From: Phoebastria nigripes
Taxonomy: Eukaryota; Chordata; Aves; Procellariiformes; Diomedeidae
Assembly (NCBI GenBank): GCA_035582835.1
Contig: JAYKAV010002926.1
Coordinates: forward strand, 538,230 to 602,229
Direction: 5' to 3'
Length of the DNA: 64,000 nt
The notes beneath the pieces are model-generated. The model was not told the DNA's origin and ran no database searches. It worked only from the letters and a program-made list of their open reading frames with translations. This document shows, in pieces, positions 12,601 through 25,000 of the stretch (position 1 is the stretch's first letter; each line of letters starts with the position of its first letter). Made by a program: the position numbers and the translations under genes.

Positions 12601-15600
12601 CGCCTCAGATACACAGTCAGCAGGCACCTTGCTGACCATACCTGTTTTCTTACATAAACGGCACCTCATGAGGGATCATGGTACAATATGAAGGATGGGC
12701 AAGCTTAAATATGAGGAGTTTTTATAAGGAAAAATATAAACCCGTGGAAGACACTCCAACAGAAATGGTAAGCCTATCTTGCACAAGACAAATCAGTAGC
12801 AAATGTGAAACTATGTGACTGACAACTCTTAAGAGACTGTCTGCAGTCGGCACTGTATTTCATCATATGTGGAGGAGCACAGGTCCACAAGCCCGAGACC
12901 AGCGCTGGCTCACCTGCGGCAGGGACGTTGGTGGTGGCAAGAGTAGCACCCACCCATGCACCTGCTCAAGAAATCCGGGTCTCACAGTGCAGCCTTTATT
13001 CAAAACTTGTTTGTGTGATTGTGCACGTGTGTGAGGAGGAAGTGGGCGGAGAGGGTATTTGTGATACTAAGCTACATTTCTCTGAATTTTTCACATATAA
13101 AGGAAGGAAAAATCAAAATTTACTAAAAAGCAGTGAGATGAGCTGCTGATCATTAGGGTACATCAGAGGTGTCAGTTTCTGCAGCAGTGATCCGTTTATG
13201 TGGCTGGAACTACGCCTTTTACCAGAACCCATTCTATGATATCTGTTTCTGAATTTCTGTTAAAATATAGCGGCAGTCCACCTGAAGCCTCCATACGTAC
13301 ATCAGATGTCTTTCTTGGCATGCTAACAAAACTCCATAATCCTATAGGATATTACAAATCAATAATAATCCCTTCCCACCCTGTGGTAGCAAAGTCATAT
13401 TTTTTTGGTACAATGGACAATAAAGCCACTTGTGGCCTGACGTTCATTCTTCTATAAGAGGCCAGACCGGACAATAGCTGTTATTTCTGGAGAACAATGG
13501 AGAACAAAGCCACAAAGGATCCACTGTGTCTTCTCTAATCNTAAATCCTTCTTGCGCTGCAAAGCCACGCTCTTTTATTATTTTTTAATTTAATTCTTAT
13601 AACCTTCAAAATCAATTTTGCCTGAAAATACCTTTCATGGATATATCAAAATAAAGAGTGTGTGGCTTTGTTTAGTTCCTATCCTCTTGGAATTAAGTTT
13701 TGAAGAAAAACGATGATACATTTTTCTGTCTGAAACACAAGCCCTGATTCTTATTTATATTAAGCTTTGGTGTAAAGCACATTTATATTGTTTTAACTCT
13801 AGTGTAAATGAAGCTCATCCCCACAGTGCTATGTTACAGCTCTTTGAGGTTGAATAGAACAGAAGTCACTGGAGAACACGAAGACTGCAACTAATGTCAT
13901 TTTTTCCTGAATTGCTGGCATGTAGGATTTCATATAATTAAATCCTATAGTATAAGAAGATAGTGGAGCTGCATGGGAAAGTTTTCTGTGTCGATGATAA
14001 ACGATAGTAATACTAAGGTCACTTGCCTTTCCTTCTGTGAAGAGTAATACACTTTAGGGACATACNTTCACCTTTTAAATTTTTCAGTATGAAAATAAAA
14101 GACAGGTTTGGGTTATTTTCTTTCCCAGTTACAAAATTAATCAGTTGTAAGAAAAAAAATGCTGTAAACACTCTGCGGTGTGACACTGAAAATCTGTTCA
14201 CTCAGTTTCAAAATGGACCACAGACAGCAGTTGAACTATTGTGGGTGTGATTTCCTAATGCTGGTTTTCCAGAATCAAAACAGCATACAAAAATAAATTG
14301 CACATGCTCCTATTTTTCTGTTTTCAGCACTTAATATGCTTCAGTCTGTAGACAAAGCAGTATAGGTACCTAACCAGCATGCCACATGGAGTCATCGTAT
14401 TTAGATAACAGCTTTTCAGGAATGCAGCTGGGGCAGCACTGGAATCTCCTTAGGAACTTTGTTACAAGCTGTGATTTGACTTCAGTACCTCTTAGGTATG
14501 TCTTAGTATTAAATCCGATCAGTGACTTTTTAAGAATGACTGAAATTAGTAATACAGATTACTATACAAGATTATACTTACAGTGTGTGAGGATATGTTT
14601 ACTGACAGCTTTGGCATCTTTGGCAACTGAGTATCAACTTCCCTGCTTTTGGCATGTAAGGTAACAGCTTTAGCGATTCGTGCGTTGATTAATAGAACTG
14701 GGACCTTAGAGTTTAGCCCCTACTACTATGGTATGTAAAGCACACAACACGGCTTTTGAACATCATAATTGTGCTTCAACTACATATTTCAGCCCTCCTA
14801 ATGTAGAAACCAAAACAGGTTATCTTTATGCTCTGGACACAGATGTAAAATAGGTAGCGATGCACCCTGGATTTTGTAAAATGTAGTCTACCTAATTTGT
14901 GAAAGATGAATCAGTCTTCGGGACCGCCTTGGCACTGCAGAGAAGCTGTGAAAGTGATCTGAGGAGCACCCAAAAGAATGCGTGGGGACCCATATGATGT
15001 GTTTTCCAACTCGTAAATTAATGTTATTGTAACATATGTAAAACTCATATTCAAATGGCAATTTCTGCAAAATATGAACCTGTGAAAGTATTTGGAAAGG
15101 TTACTCTTAGATTCTCCGAGCCCAAGTTTATTCATCTGTCCTGGAAATGATGAAATCAAACACTGTGAGCAAAAAAGAGGCATACATATTATTGCCACAT
15201 GAGCAGCAGTTTATATTAAATCTCTCACAAACCTAAAAATAATTCAACGAAGCTGGCACTAATGATGCCTAGTGCTGCCACTTAGTGGAGCTGTGCTTTC
15301 CTTCCTTAAATTGGAAAAGTGAAGATTTTTTTTGTTGTAGCTAGTAAGAAACCTCAGTTTGTACAAAAGTGTAACATGGGACTGTTTTTTGGTGGTGCCG
15401 GGTACTTGGAGCTCTTGTGTAAGTGCCTTTACGTGATAACAAGAAGCATTTGAGGAATACACGAGTGAAGCACCTCAGGGGAAGAATGTGTACTCCTCTT
15501 CTCCTGATGCCTCATATATAAAACAATTACATCAATAAATAAGTAGCTCATCAATGCAAAAAACAGAGCTTCATATGGAACTTAAGCAGCCTGCAGAAAT

Positions 15601-18039
15601 TCCAGCCATAGATCATGTTTTTCTATCATTATGGAAGTTGAAAGGATGAATTTAGCACCTGAAAAACAATCTTAAGTTATGTGTGCTGAGCTACGGATGG
15701 TTAGATTTCGTATTTCTGTTATAAATGGACCGTGATGATGATGATTATTTAGGGTAACTCTTCCATCATGTACAAGTTGCCTGAAGACATTAATATTGGG
15801 AAAAGGAATGTCTTGTGAAGATCAAGCTAGAGTCAGACTGATATAGCTGAGCAAAGCTTATGTCCCTATGCAACAAGTTTGATCCACCTACTCAGGGCAG
15901 AATTGAAATTGCTCTTTCACTCCAGTACATACAGACATAAATTGAAAAGGACATTCTTTTAAACAGAGTACCTGTGGTAGTGTCTTCCACCTCACCTCCT
16001 GCTTCTTAGCTTGCAGGCCAAACACAGCTCGTGAGAATGAATTCCTTGGATGCTACTGGCTGAAAAGAAAAAAAAAAATATATTGAAATATAAAGCAGTA
16101 AATGTTATCTGTACAAGCAGAAATCAGTGTTTGTTATGCCACCTGAGTGCAATTGAGCATACAACAGCTAATAATATTTCAGTGATTGAAGCCAAATATC
16201 CAAACAGAAAAAAAGCATATATATTTTTTCAGTAGGTAACATTTGAGAGTAACCAGCCTAGATATGTCTGTTAGCTTACTCTAAGTAAATCATGTTGTTC
16301 ATATCCACATATGTTTCTCCCTGTGTGGATAGCACATATAAGCTTACGCTGCAGTATTTAAGACTAAGATCAGTGCTGGTTTAATACAGGGGAGTCATAA
16401 AACATGTTTATTCTTTCTACAGGGAAAATTTAAATTAATACAGCATATATCAGCTCCACAATATTCTGGTACAACAGAGCAAATCATAGTCTGTGCTATG
16501 GCTAGCGCATAGTAAAGTGGGAAAAGATTTTATTTCGGTCAGTTCTCAAGACAGTAAAGCACAATTTTTCTTTTTGTCATTGTCTTCCTATTCTGTGGAT
16601 AATTCTTTTTCAGAATGCAACACATCCATCTTCCTGTTATATTAAAAAACTGAACTTCTGATGTCTTTGGTGGTATTTTCTACCCTATGGAAGAAAAATA
16701 GATAAACTTTACATACTATATGGAGTAAAAGTCCTTCCAGATAGTAAGAAGCAATGTACTCAAAAGTCTCTATAAGTTAGATAAAAATATATCTTAAATT
16801 TATCTGAATAAAATAACCGTATGTGGAAAAAATGTAAGCCCATATTTTGTTATATACAGAACCAACTGCTAGATTTTTAAAGGCATTTAAGAATCTAAAA
16901 CTTATAATTTATTTTAAAATATTGCCAGAGAAGCTTAAATATCCCAAAGTATTTTGAGGAAGGTCTGTTCATATTCCAGAATCAGTAATTGCAGTCCTTT
17001 CTATAAATTTTTTGGAGGTTCCCCCCTGCTAGGAAAATGTGATTGTGAAAGTAAGTAAAGAAGTAGAAAATACCACAAGAGCTAAGTATCTGAAACCTTC
17101 ACTTAGGATTAACATACTTTTAAGATATGATCTATTTTTCAGACAACAACCCTTTCTCTGTAGTAAATGCCTCTGATACGTACTTTCAGATGTAACAATT
17201 TCTTAACCTTATTTAATCCAAATTTTATTGTTCAGCAGTAACAACAGCCTGGTCCTGCTATAGCATAAACAACGCTCTGAGTGGAAAGCACATTGATACT
17301 GTAAGTCATGAACTCTCTATTACTCTATATACTGGTTCTGGAATTTATTCCTAAACTATTTATTTCTGCAGATCGGATTTGGTGTTGAGTGAACAAGAGA
17401 ATTCCAGAAAAATGCCTTGTCAGCAATTGTACTCCCATCCCTGATCAATGACTGGGGTTTGGGCTGAATCCTTTCCTGTGTGTTGGCCTGTTTCCTCANT
17501 AGTCTCTTCTCCCTCATGCTCTGGATATTGGCAGGCAATGGCAGAGTGATTCTGTGCCCTTAATGGAGACAAATACCGCAGCACTGCCTCGATAAATGGC
17601 TGCCACGCAGAACAGGTCTCTTAAACATGTACATTAAGTGAGCTTGACGGTGAAGACCTTGTGAAGTGAGAGGAGTACAACCATGTCTCAGTCCACGAGA
17701 CAATTTCCACTGGCCTGGACAAACAGATGTCTGGGAGGCAGTTCCTACACACCTCATAAAAACATTTGGAGCTCAGGCATGCATGGAGGAGGGGAGCCAA
17801 GTACGCCCCAGCTGTGGGAAAGGCTTAATTGGAGCTTGTGCCTTAGACACCACAGAGGCCAAGGTTTCATTAGGTGGGCTCAGGCGTACTTGTCCCCTTC
17901 AGAGCTGCCACTTGCCCCTTTTGTCCTCACCTTCCTTCAGCCTTGCGTCCCAGTGTCCCCACCACGGGCCTGAGCCCTCTTTCCCTGCAAGGCCATGCCC
18001 TTCAGGACCAGCTCTTGCAGTTTCACCTCAGGCTTCGCC
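9605..18039. other. Intergenic region between HECW1 and STK17A
   Basis: Only short, non-homologous ORFs are present on either strand. I saw no exon-like blocks flanked by splice signals, no recognisable CR1 or LTR copy and no RNA gene. Composition is AT-rich until about 17.6 kb and then becomes progressively GC-rich toward the STK17A CpG island. Distal regulatory elements may lie here but none can be supported by inspection. Confidence 0.6.
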
Positions 18040-19060
18040 CTTCTGACGTACCGCTCCCTCGGGGCACCCCTGAGCGCCCACAAAGTGAGTTCCTGGGTCG
18101 CCAAGGAAAGTCCGAACGCTGGTGCCTCGCCAGCCAGCAACGCGTCACTCAGAGACTCATCTCAGCTTTATTAATATTTAAATCTCGTCACTTTGCGGGA
18201 GAGTCCGCCGCCACCCGCCCTCTGTCACCCACCTCCCCCCCTTCCCCGCGGCCGCCAGCAGGTGGCGCTGCCCAACCGTCCCCTCAGGCGCCGCGCGGCG
18301 CCCCGCCTCTCGCTCTCCTCCCCCTCCCTCCTCTCCACCAAGGTGAGGCGTTAAAGGGCGGGGCCACGCGGCTGCGCCCCGCCCCTCCGTCCCCTCGGCG
18401 CGGCGCGTGCTGCCCACCGCCCTCCTTCGAGCAGCGGCAGCGGCTGGCAGCTCACCCCGCAGCCTGAGGGGAGCCTGGCCCGGCCCGGCGGAGAGGCAGA
18501 CCGAGAGGGGAGGGAGAAGGCGTCCCCCTGCTGAAGGAGAAGCCCCGCGCCATGAGCCCCGAGGAGAAGCCGCCACCCAGCCGCTCCCGCGATGACCGGC
18601 CGCCGCCGCCGCCACCTCAGCCCGCTCCCGGCCGAGGCCGGCGGCGAGGCGGCTTCCTGACGGAGATCCGCACGCCCATCCGCACCGAGCCCTTCCAGGA
18701 GCGGTACAGCCTCAGCCCCGGCAGGGAGCTCGGCAGGTGAGCGCGCTGCGGGAGACGCAAGGGCGGGGGCCGGCTGCCGCTGCCGCCCCGTCCCCGGGGT
18801 GCGAGTGCTCCGGCGGAGGTGGCAGGAGGGAGGAGGTGTCCCGTGTTCCCCCCGGCCACCCCGCCGCTTCGACTCGCCCGAAGCGCCGAGTGCAAGGCAT
18901 GTGCCCGCGGCGGAGCCTGCTGGCGCGGGCTGGGGGCGAAGTCGGTGCCCTCCCTCTGCTCCGCGTCTCCTCCCTCGCTGCCCGCCGCAGTGAGTTGCCG
19001 GCAGGCAGTCACCGGGCGTTTCCACCTGCTGCCCCTTCCTCTGCTGCCCCGTTGGAGCAG
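18040..19060. promoter_or_regulatory. STK17A: CpG island at the STK17A promoter and exon 1
   Basis: This is a block of very high G+C with frequent CpG dinucleotides, in sharp contrast with the AT-rich flanks. It covers the region upstream of the STK17A ATG, exon 1 and the start of intron 1. Visible elements include Sp1-type GC boxes (GGGCGGGGC at 18356-18364 and an inverted GCCCCGCCC at about 18375-18385) and a partial CRE (TGACGTA) near 18044. I see no convincing TATA box near the ATG. This suggests a broad, CpG-type promoter with dispersed start sites. Edges are approximate. Confidence 0.8.
18552..18736 (+). CDS. STK17A: STK17A coding exon 1
   Basis: It starts at the first in-frame ATG, with G at -3, so the start context is adequate. 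It encodes 61 codons plus two bases of a split Arg and ends at donor GTGAGC (18737). The first 35 or so residues are low-complexity: acidic/basic, then a proline run ([17 protein letters not shown]). The conserved [18 protein letters not shown] segment follows and leads into the glycine loop (GRELGR). Most divergence from the mammalian protein lies in this proline-rich leader. The exon sits inside the CpG island. Confidence 0.93.
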
Positions 19061-22000
19061 AACTAGATGATAGCGGGAGGGGGGAGCGAGGGGGATCGCA
19101 GCCCTGTTAGTGCCAGAGCCGCCTTTAGTGGCATCCTTTGCTGGCCTCGCCCTGCTGTGGGTCAGCTCCGAGGACGTGCCCGTCGCGCTGGCCAGGCAGT
19201 GTTTGGCTTGGCTGGAAGGGGTGCTGGGAGGCAGCTGTCAGCGCAGCTGTATCCTAGCTGCTGGCCGCGGCTGGTTGTCCCTCCTTCTAGCGAACAAGTC
19301 ATCCTCAGCCTTGTGAAGCTGGCTGGGAAGGTATTGCGTTCTTCCCTGGGAGCTGGTGTGGAGTAGAGAGTATTGCTCTAGATTTCCATTGGAGACGGAA
19401 ACCTGCCCGTTTTTTTTTTTTTTTTTTTTCTTGAGCTTTGTAAGCTGTGACATAAGGAAAAACAAGTCTAGAGGAGAGTAGTTTGTGGTAGCATATGCTT
19501 GAGAATAATCTAATGGTGGAACTTTCCAAAGCATTAAAAAGCTGGTTAAAAAACTTGGTTTTGAAAGTGACTCCACATGTAAGGTTTAATCAATGTATAA
19601 TTTCAACACCTGACTGATAGCAAGCAAGGTTTGAGGCAGAAAGTCTCATTAAAATGTTCTTCCATCTCAGGAACTATATATATGGAATTTCAGCATCACT
19701 AAACCAATATTTTTGTTTGAAATTGTCACTTATGAAAAGAATGACAGTATTCTTACTCACAATCACATGTGTTTTATCTAAAGAGTGTTCAGATAAAAAA
19801 GATTAGATGAAATACCACAGGATATATGGCAAGATATGCTCCATAACCTATGTTCTTTTGCAAGTTGTGCTAGCTGTGTAGCTCAGTTTATACAGCAGCA
19901 AAAACAAACCCTTTGGAGCTAAAGAGGAAAGGTGTTTCAAAGCAAATGTAGCTGCTGTAAGTACCTGTAACAAATTTTTAGGTTGCCTCGGTGTCAGCTT
20001 AATGCTCACTCAGTAACTCCGATGTACTAATAGAATAATACCTGTTTAAACATAGTGGCCTAAAGCATTCACATGGGAAGCAGGTGGGAGAAACATCCCA
20101 TAAAGTGAGAAAGCTTTTTTTAGCATGATGTGACCACAATGTCCAGGGCCTGGAAACTGAAGCTAACTAAATGCAGGCTGCAAAACAGTCTAAATTCTAA
20201 GCAACAGTCAAGAAGGCATAGGAGCAGTGTAGCACAGGATGTCCTGGTATCACTGCTGCTCGGGTTTTTTTATTTGAAGATCAGATGACTTTTTAGAAAA
20301 TATTTTGCAGTTCTGCCATGGAGTGACAGTTTTTCTTAGAGCTGGGTGATATTCATTGGCCTAATCAGAAAATAGACTAGATGAAGCTTCCTTCTGGCAC
20401 ATAAAAGTACAACTGAAATGATTANCTTTACACTATGAACAAGAATTAAGTACTACAGCAAATCTTAGTTTGCAGTTTAAACAAGTAAATCTCAGCATAG
20501 CTTTTTGTGTGGAGTCATTTTTGACCAGAACTACATTTAAAGATGACCTTTGCATGAAGGTTGTGATTTTGTACCTGTAGTTATGTTAAAATGAGTTAAG
20601 TGACTGTTCTAAGTGTTTGTCAAATTATGTGCAACAGTTGCACATATTTTGGTTCAGACTACCTTTTTCTCTCCTCAACTTCACAAATGTTTTCACTATC
20701 TTCCCTCTTAGAATATAGAAATCTATACATTTGAATGTATGTGCTTGGTTTTTTATTCAACAATTTTGAATGCTTTCTTTTTTACTACATTTTGATTTTA
20801 AAAAGTGGATACTTCAGCTCAAGTACTCCCATTAAAAACAATTTTTTTCTAACTCATTGTGACAAAGCATAGGTGGTAAATGAAAAGTCTCTCTGCCACT
20901 TGTAACTGTCTCTCTCATTTTATTGATAATGTATGCTTAGCAGAAATTGTTGCACTTTTATGTGTTCATAACACGTGTAAGTCTCTACTTGTGAGTCGAG
21001 TTTATCTTTTCAAAGGACTTGGACAAATTAGCACCCAGGTATGACAGGTTTTTGTCTCAGATGAAAAGCAGTCCTTGTGCACACAACATAGTCTATTTTA
21101 ATTCTAATTTGGTAGCTGAATTTGCTAATGAACAATGTTTATACACTCTGTATTCATCCATCCCACTTCCTAGAATTAGGGAAACAATTTAAAAGCTGAA
21201 CTTTAGATAGAGGTTTTGAGAATAACAACATTTGTATAAATTGAGTTTAAAACTGACAGCAGGGAGAGAAAAGAAAGCAGATTTAGCACCGTTGCTGAGA
21301 GTAAGGCTGCTGCGTGAACTCAGCAGGTTTGTGTGCTCTTTGGCCTCTGATCCAGTCAGTCAACACATGTATGTTGAACTCACCATGGCACTTGGAGCCT
21401 CTGTTCTTTTGTCACNTATGTGTGAAGGAGGTGGGAAGAGGGGGGAACATGGGAAAACATTGAGGTGTTGTAGTTCTAGCAATGCAGGGAAGGGAGGTAC
21501 TGGGGTTGCTGGCCCCTGGTGGCATGTTAGAGTTGAAAGTCCTGGGGAAGTATTGCTGAAAGTCGCAGATGAGCCTGGGAGGAACCTGGTCACAATGTCA
21601 CCAGAGGGACTTGGGTGCAAAGCCATAGGAAATCAGGCTTCATTAGTTCTGCTCATGGGGGGGGAAAAACTGCTTTGAGAATGCAAAGCTTATGTGCTTC
21701 AAAAGGCTGCTGCCTCATTCAGTAGTTGAATAGGCATTTGCAAGTCTGTCGAAATACAGCTGCTAGGAAAACCAGGTTAATTTAGGAAAAATACCAAAAA
21801 CTTGGTTATAATGGCTACTCTGGAAAGGAAATTATTTTAAGTTGCTTAAGATGACATGGAAATGGCACATTTTTAATGAAATGTTTTAATAAATGAAATT
21901 TTGGGCTAGTCTTCACAGCCCTATTAATTTTACTGTCCCAAAATCAGAATGTTCTCACACAAATCTTCATCTGCGTGATGTTTAAAATCAAATTTACCTC

Positions 22001-25000
22001 TGATGGATGTTTTAAGGGTGCCACTTCTCATCAACTCACTCAGACTTAAGTGTTTTCAGATGGTGCTAGCTTGAGTTAGGTTGGTTTGAAGTAGTGTAAC
22101 CTTTGCAGAGGACAAGACACCAATTGCTTAACTCTTCTTCCCCTTACCATCTGTGCTTAAGCCATAATTGTATTGTAAAATGGGGAACAATATATTTTGT
22201 ATTACCTAGAGCTTCTTTAAAGAGTCTAGTATAATTGTATTTAGTTGCTTTGCTCTTTTTCCTCAACAAAAAACTCCTAACTAATTGCACACAAAATATT
22301 ACTGGACTATTAGTTAATTCTTCAGCTCATTGATGGAGTATTGCACTCTTCTTTTTTGTTATGTAAAACAAGCTATGTACATATTGGAAATCATCATTTG
22401 TGTACAGAAAATAATACTCCTGATGCTAGAGCTGGGTTGGAGGAAGGTATAAGTGACTGGCCTTGCTTTCTTCTCACTGGAAGGTAACAGTTACCTTAAA
22501 TGATTGCTCCAAAATAAGCAATCCTCTGCTAGCGTACATGTAAATGTATGTCAAGTGCAATTCAGTTGATTCTCCTCATTCCCAGTTTTTTATTAAAGCA
22601 GACAAGCTCATTCTCCACCCAGAGGTAAGAATAACAAGTATTTTAATCATCTGAGGAGACTGAACNGAATAAGGAAATATTCTTTGTTTCTAACTAGTGA
22701 CCTGGCTGTAGTTTCATGTGCAGATGTCTTGAATTTTTTTTTTCCCACAAACTCTGGCATGAACTTCCTTATTTTTCAGGTAGCTTTCAGTAATGTGTAT
22801 CTTAGTGGTACGTGACACTTGTACAATTTTGTGCATCAGTAAGAATGTATATGCTATTACACTTCTGTCCTCAGCTGCTTTCTGCAGTAGCACAGCTAGG
22901 GTGAAACAGCTGTAGAACTAAGTAAAAGTGGAAAAGAGGTGAAAATGAAGAGTTGCAAGTAGTTGGTTCCACCATTTGAGAATAAATTTATGTGAATAAA
23001 TTATTCGTGAATATCAGAAATGGAATCCCCACACCTTGCTGTTTGGAAATCAAAAATTGTAGGGGGGGAAAAAAACCACACTCTAGAAAAAATGTTTGAT
23101 ATGAGTTATGTAATAAATTGCATATAGTTTTGTGGATCTCAGAAAAGTTTTCTAAACTTTATAAAAAGTAAGTATCTTCACAGGAATTGCTGTTATTCCT
23201 GCATTTGTTACAGTGACAGGGTTTTATAGGTCACTTTAAAAATAATTATTAAAGTAAGGTTAGTTCTCTGTTCTTCTCAGCCTATGACAACCAAAATTAA
23301 CTGGTGTGACATAAATGTTCCTGCTTATCTGATTTGACATTTGATTTGTGATTTGAGGCTTTTGCTTTAAGCCATAATGTATGCCAGATGAAACAATGCT
23401 AATTCTGTTGGCAATCTGAAAAGATGACATTGAGCTTCTTTGTAATCAGATATGATTTATCTTAAATCATAATTCTTGAATGAGTCTCTTGTGAGGACTG
23501 AGAACTACTTGTATTTTCCTATTCATGTCTCCCTTCAAAGCGTTTTTGTTTGTGTTTGGATGACTGGTAGTCAGTTTTTAACTTTGGAAATGCACATTAA
23601 GTATTTCCTCCCAAAATTGTTCTTCCTTCAATGCAGTGTTCTTGCTGCTCGCTCTTCTCCATGCAGCTAAACTAGCAATGCTCTGATCTAATACTATTTT
23701 CACTATTTAATAGATTTTTTTTTTTATATAAGGAGTTCTGAAAAGCAGGATTTTTAAGAAAAGCAAAGATGAAGCGTATGCAATGTGTACTTTATGGGAA
23801 AGCTTGTTTAGATCTGTCTTATCTACTATTCTGTCTCTATCAAAAAGAAATTCTTTCCCAGTTTATCTTTTGGCTTAACCATACCGTGGATGGTATCTTT
23901 GGATCTTAGCTCTGAAATTGTCTCAGGCATGAATCTAGATTGCTGCACAGTAATTAGTTCTATTAGCTATAAATATCAGGTCTGTCAAGTTTGATCTTTT
24001 TTGGCATTGTATTCAGAAAAGATGAGTTCTACAGACTTTAGTTATAATAGCTCTAATTATAGGTATAACCATAAAGAATCTGTGCAGAATTCTGGGTCTT
24101 AAACAAATAAGAACTGGTGTTTGTCAGCCGGCTGAAGTCCCGTGTAACCTGTCCCTTTAATTACGTCACCTGTCAGGCTTCTGGCCAGCTCAGCTAAACA
24201 GGACATGTGTGGCCACACACAGTGGTGGCTCTTGCTGTTTCTTGCTGCCCCGTGAATACTGTTTTATTTCCATAGTGACTAATGTGCAATGAATTGGTAA
24301 CATTGGTACTCATTAGGCTAATTAACTTGCTTCCAGATAGATTTTTGTATGTAATGCAAAGCAATGTCGTGCTTCTTGAAAGCTGTATTATAGAGATTTC
24401 AAACTTTTCTAAACTACTTTCTCTAGGCCCTTCACCGGTGCTAGAATTAAAAGCTATTGACTCTGTGCTAAGGTGACATTCGGCCAGAAGGAAACTGTGC
24501 ATTCAGAGACTATTTAAGAAAAATAGAGAAGGCTGAACCCAGGGGTCTAGGTTTTTGGTATAAAGGCTTAGTATCTACCAGGTATTAAAATAACTTGCTG
24601 TTAAAGGGCTTATCTGTTAGTCTCTCAATTTATTTTTATCTGTTGGGTTTTTTCTTATCAGCATAGTCACTAGGGTTTTTTTCCTGTGCTGTTTTTGGTT
24701 TTGGTGCTAAAAACTTAAGCAAGGATTTTAACACTTTCGATAAATGCATAGCTTTATATTGTACATGAATCATACAGATGCATGTCTTCATTTGGAATAA
24801 CTTAAAATCCTTTTCACTGGCTACATAAGGAAGGTTGCTCTCTGTTGTGGTTAGGATTGCAATCCTGGAGGGATGTTTCTACTTGTAGCTGCAACACTAA
24901 TGTCACAAACTTCCTAGAAATCTGCCTAAAAGAAACACTGTCTTTGCAATATTTTTGGGATCAGGAGCATCATTAGCATGTTCCTATGTTTCCTGATGAG

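Noticed and set aside
18351..19025. 224-codon open frame on the minus strand across the STK17A promoter, plus other long frames in 17874-19066
   Set aside because: High G+C removes stop codons from all frames. The translations are low-complexity Ala/Pro/Arg/Gly. Only the plus-strand exon 1 frame has homology and a proper donor.
21232..21678. 148-codon open frame in STK17A intron 1
   Set aside because: It contains an ambiguous base, has no homology that I recognise, and has no splice-site support.
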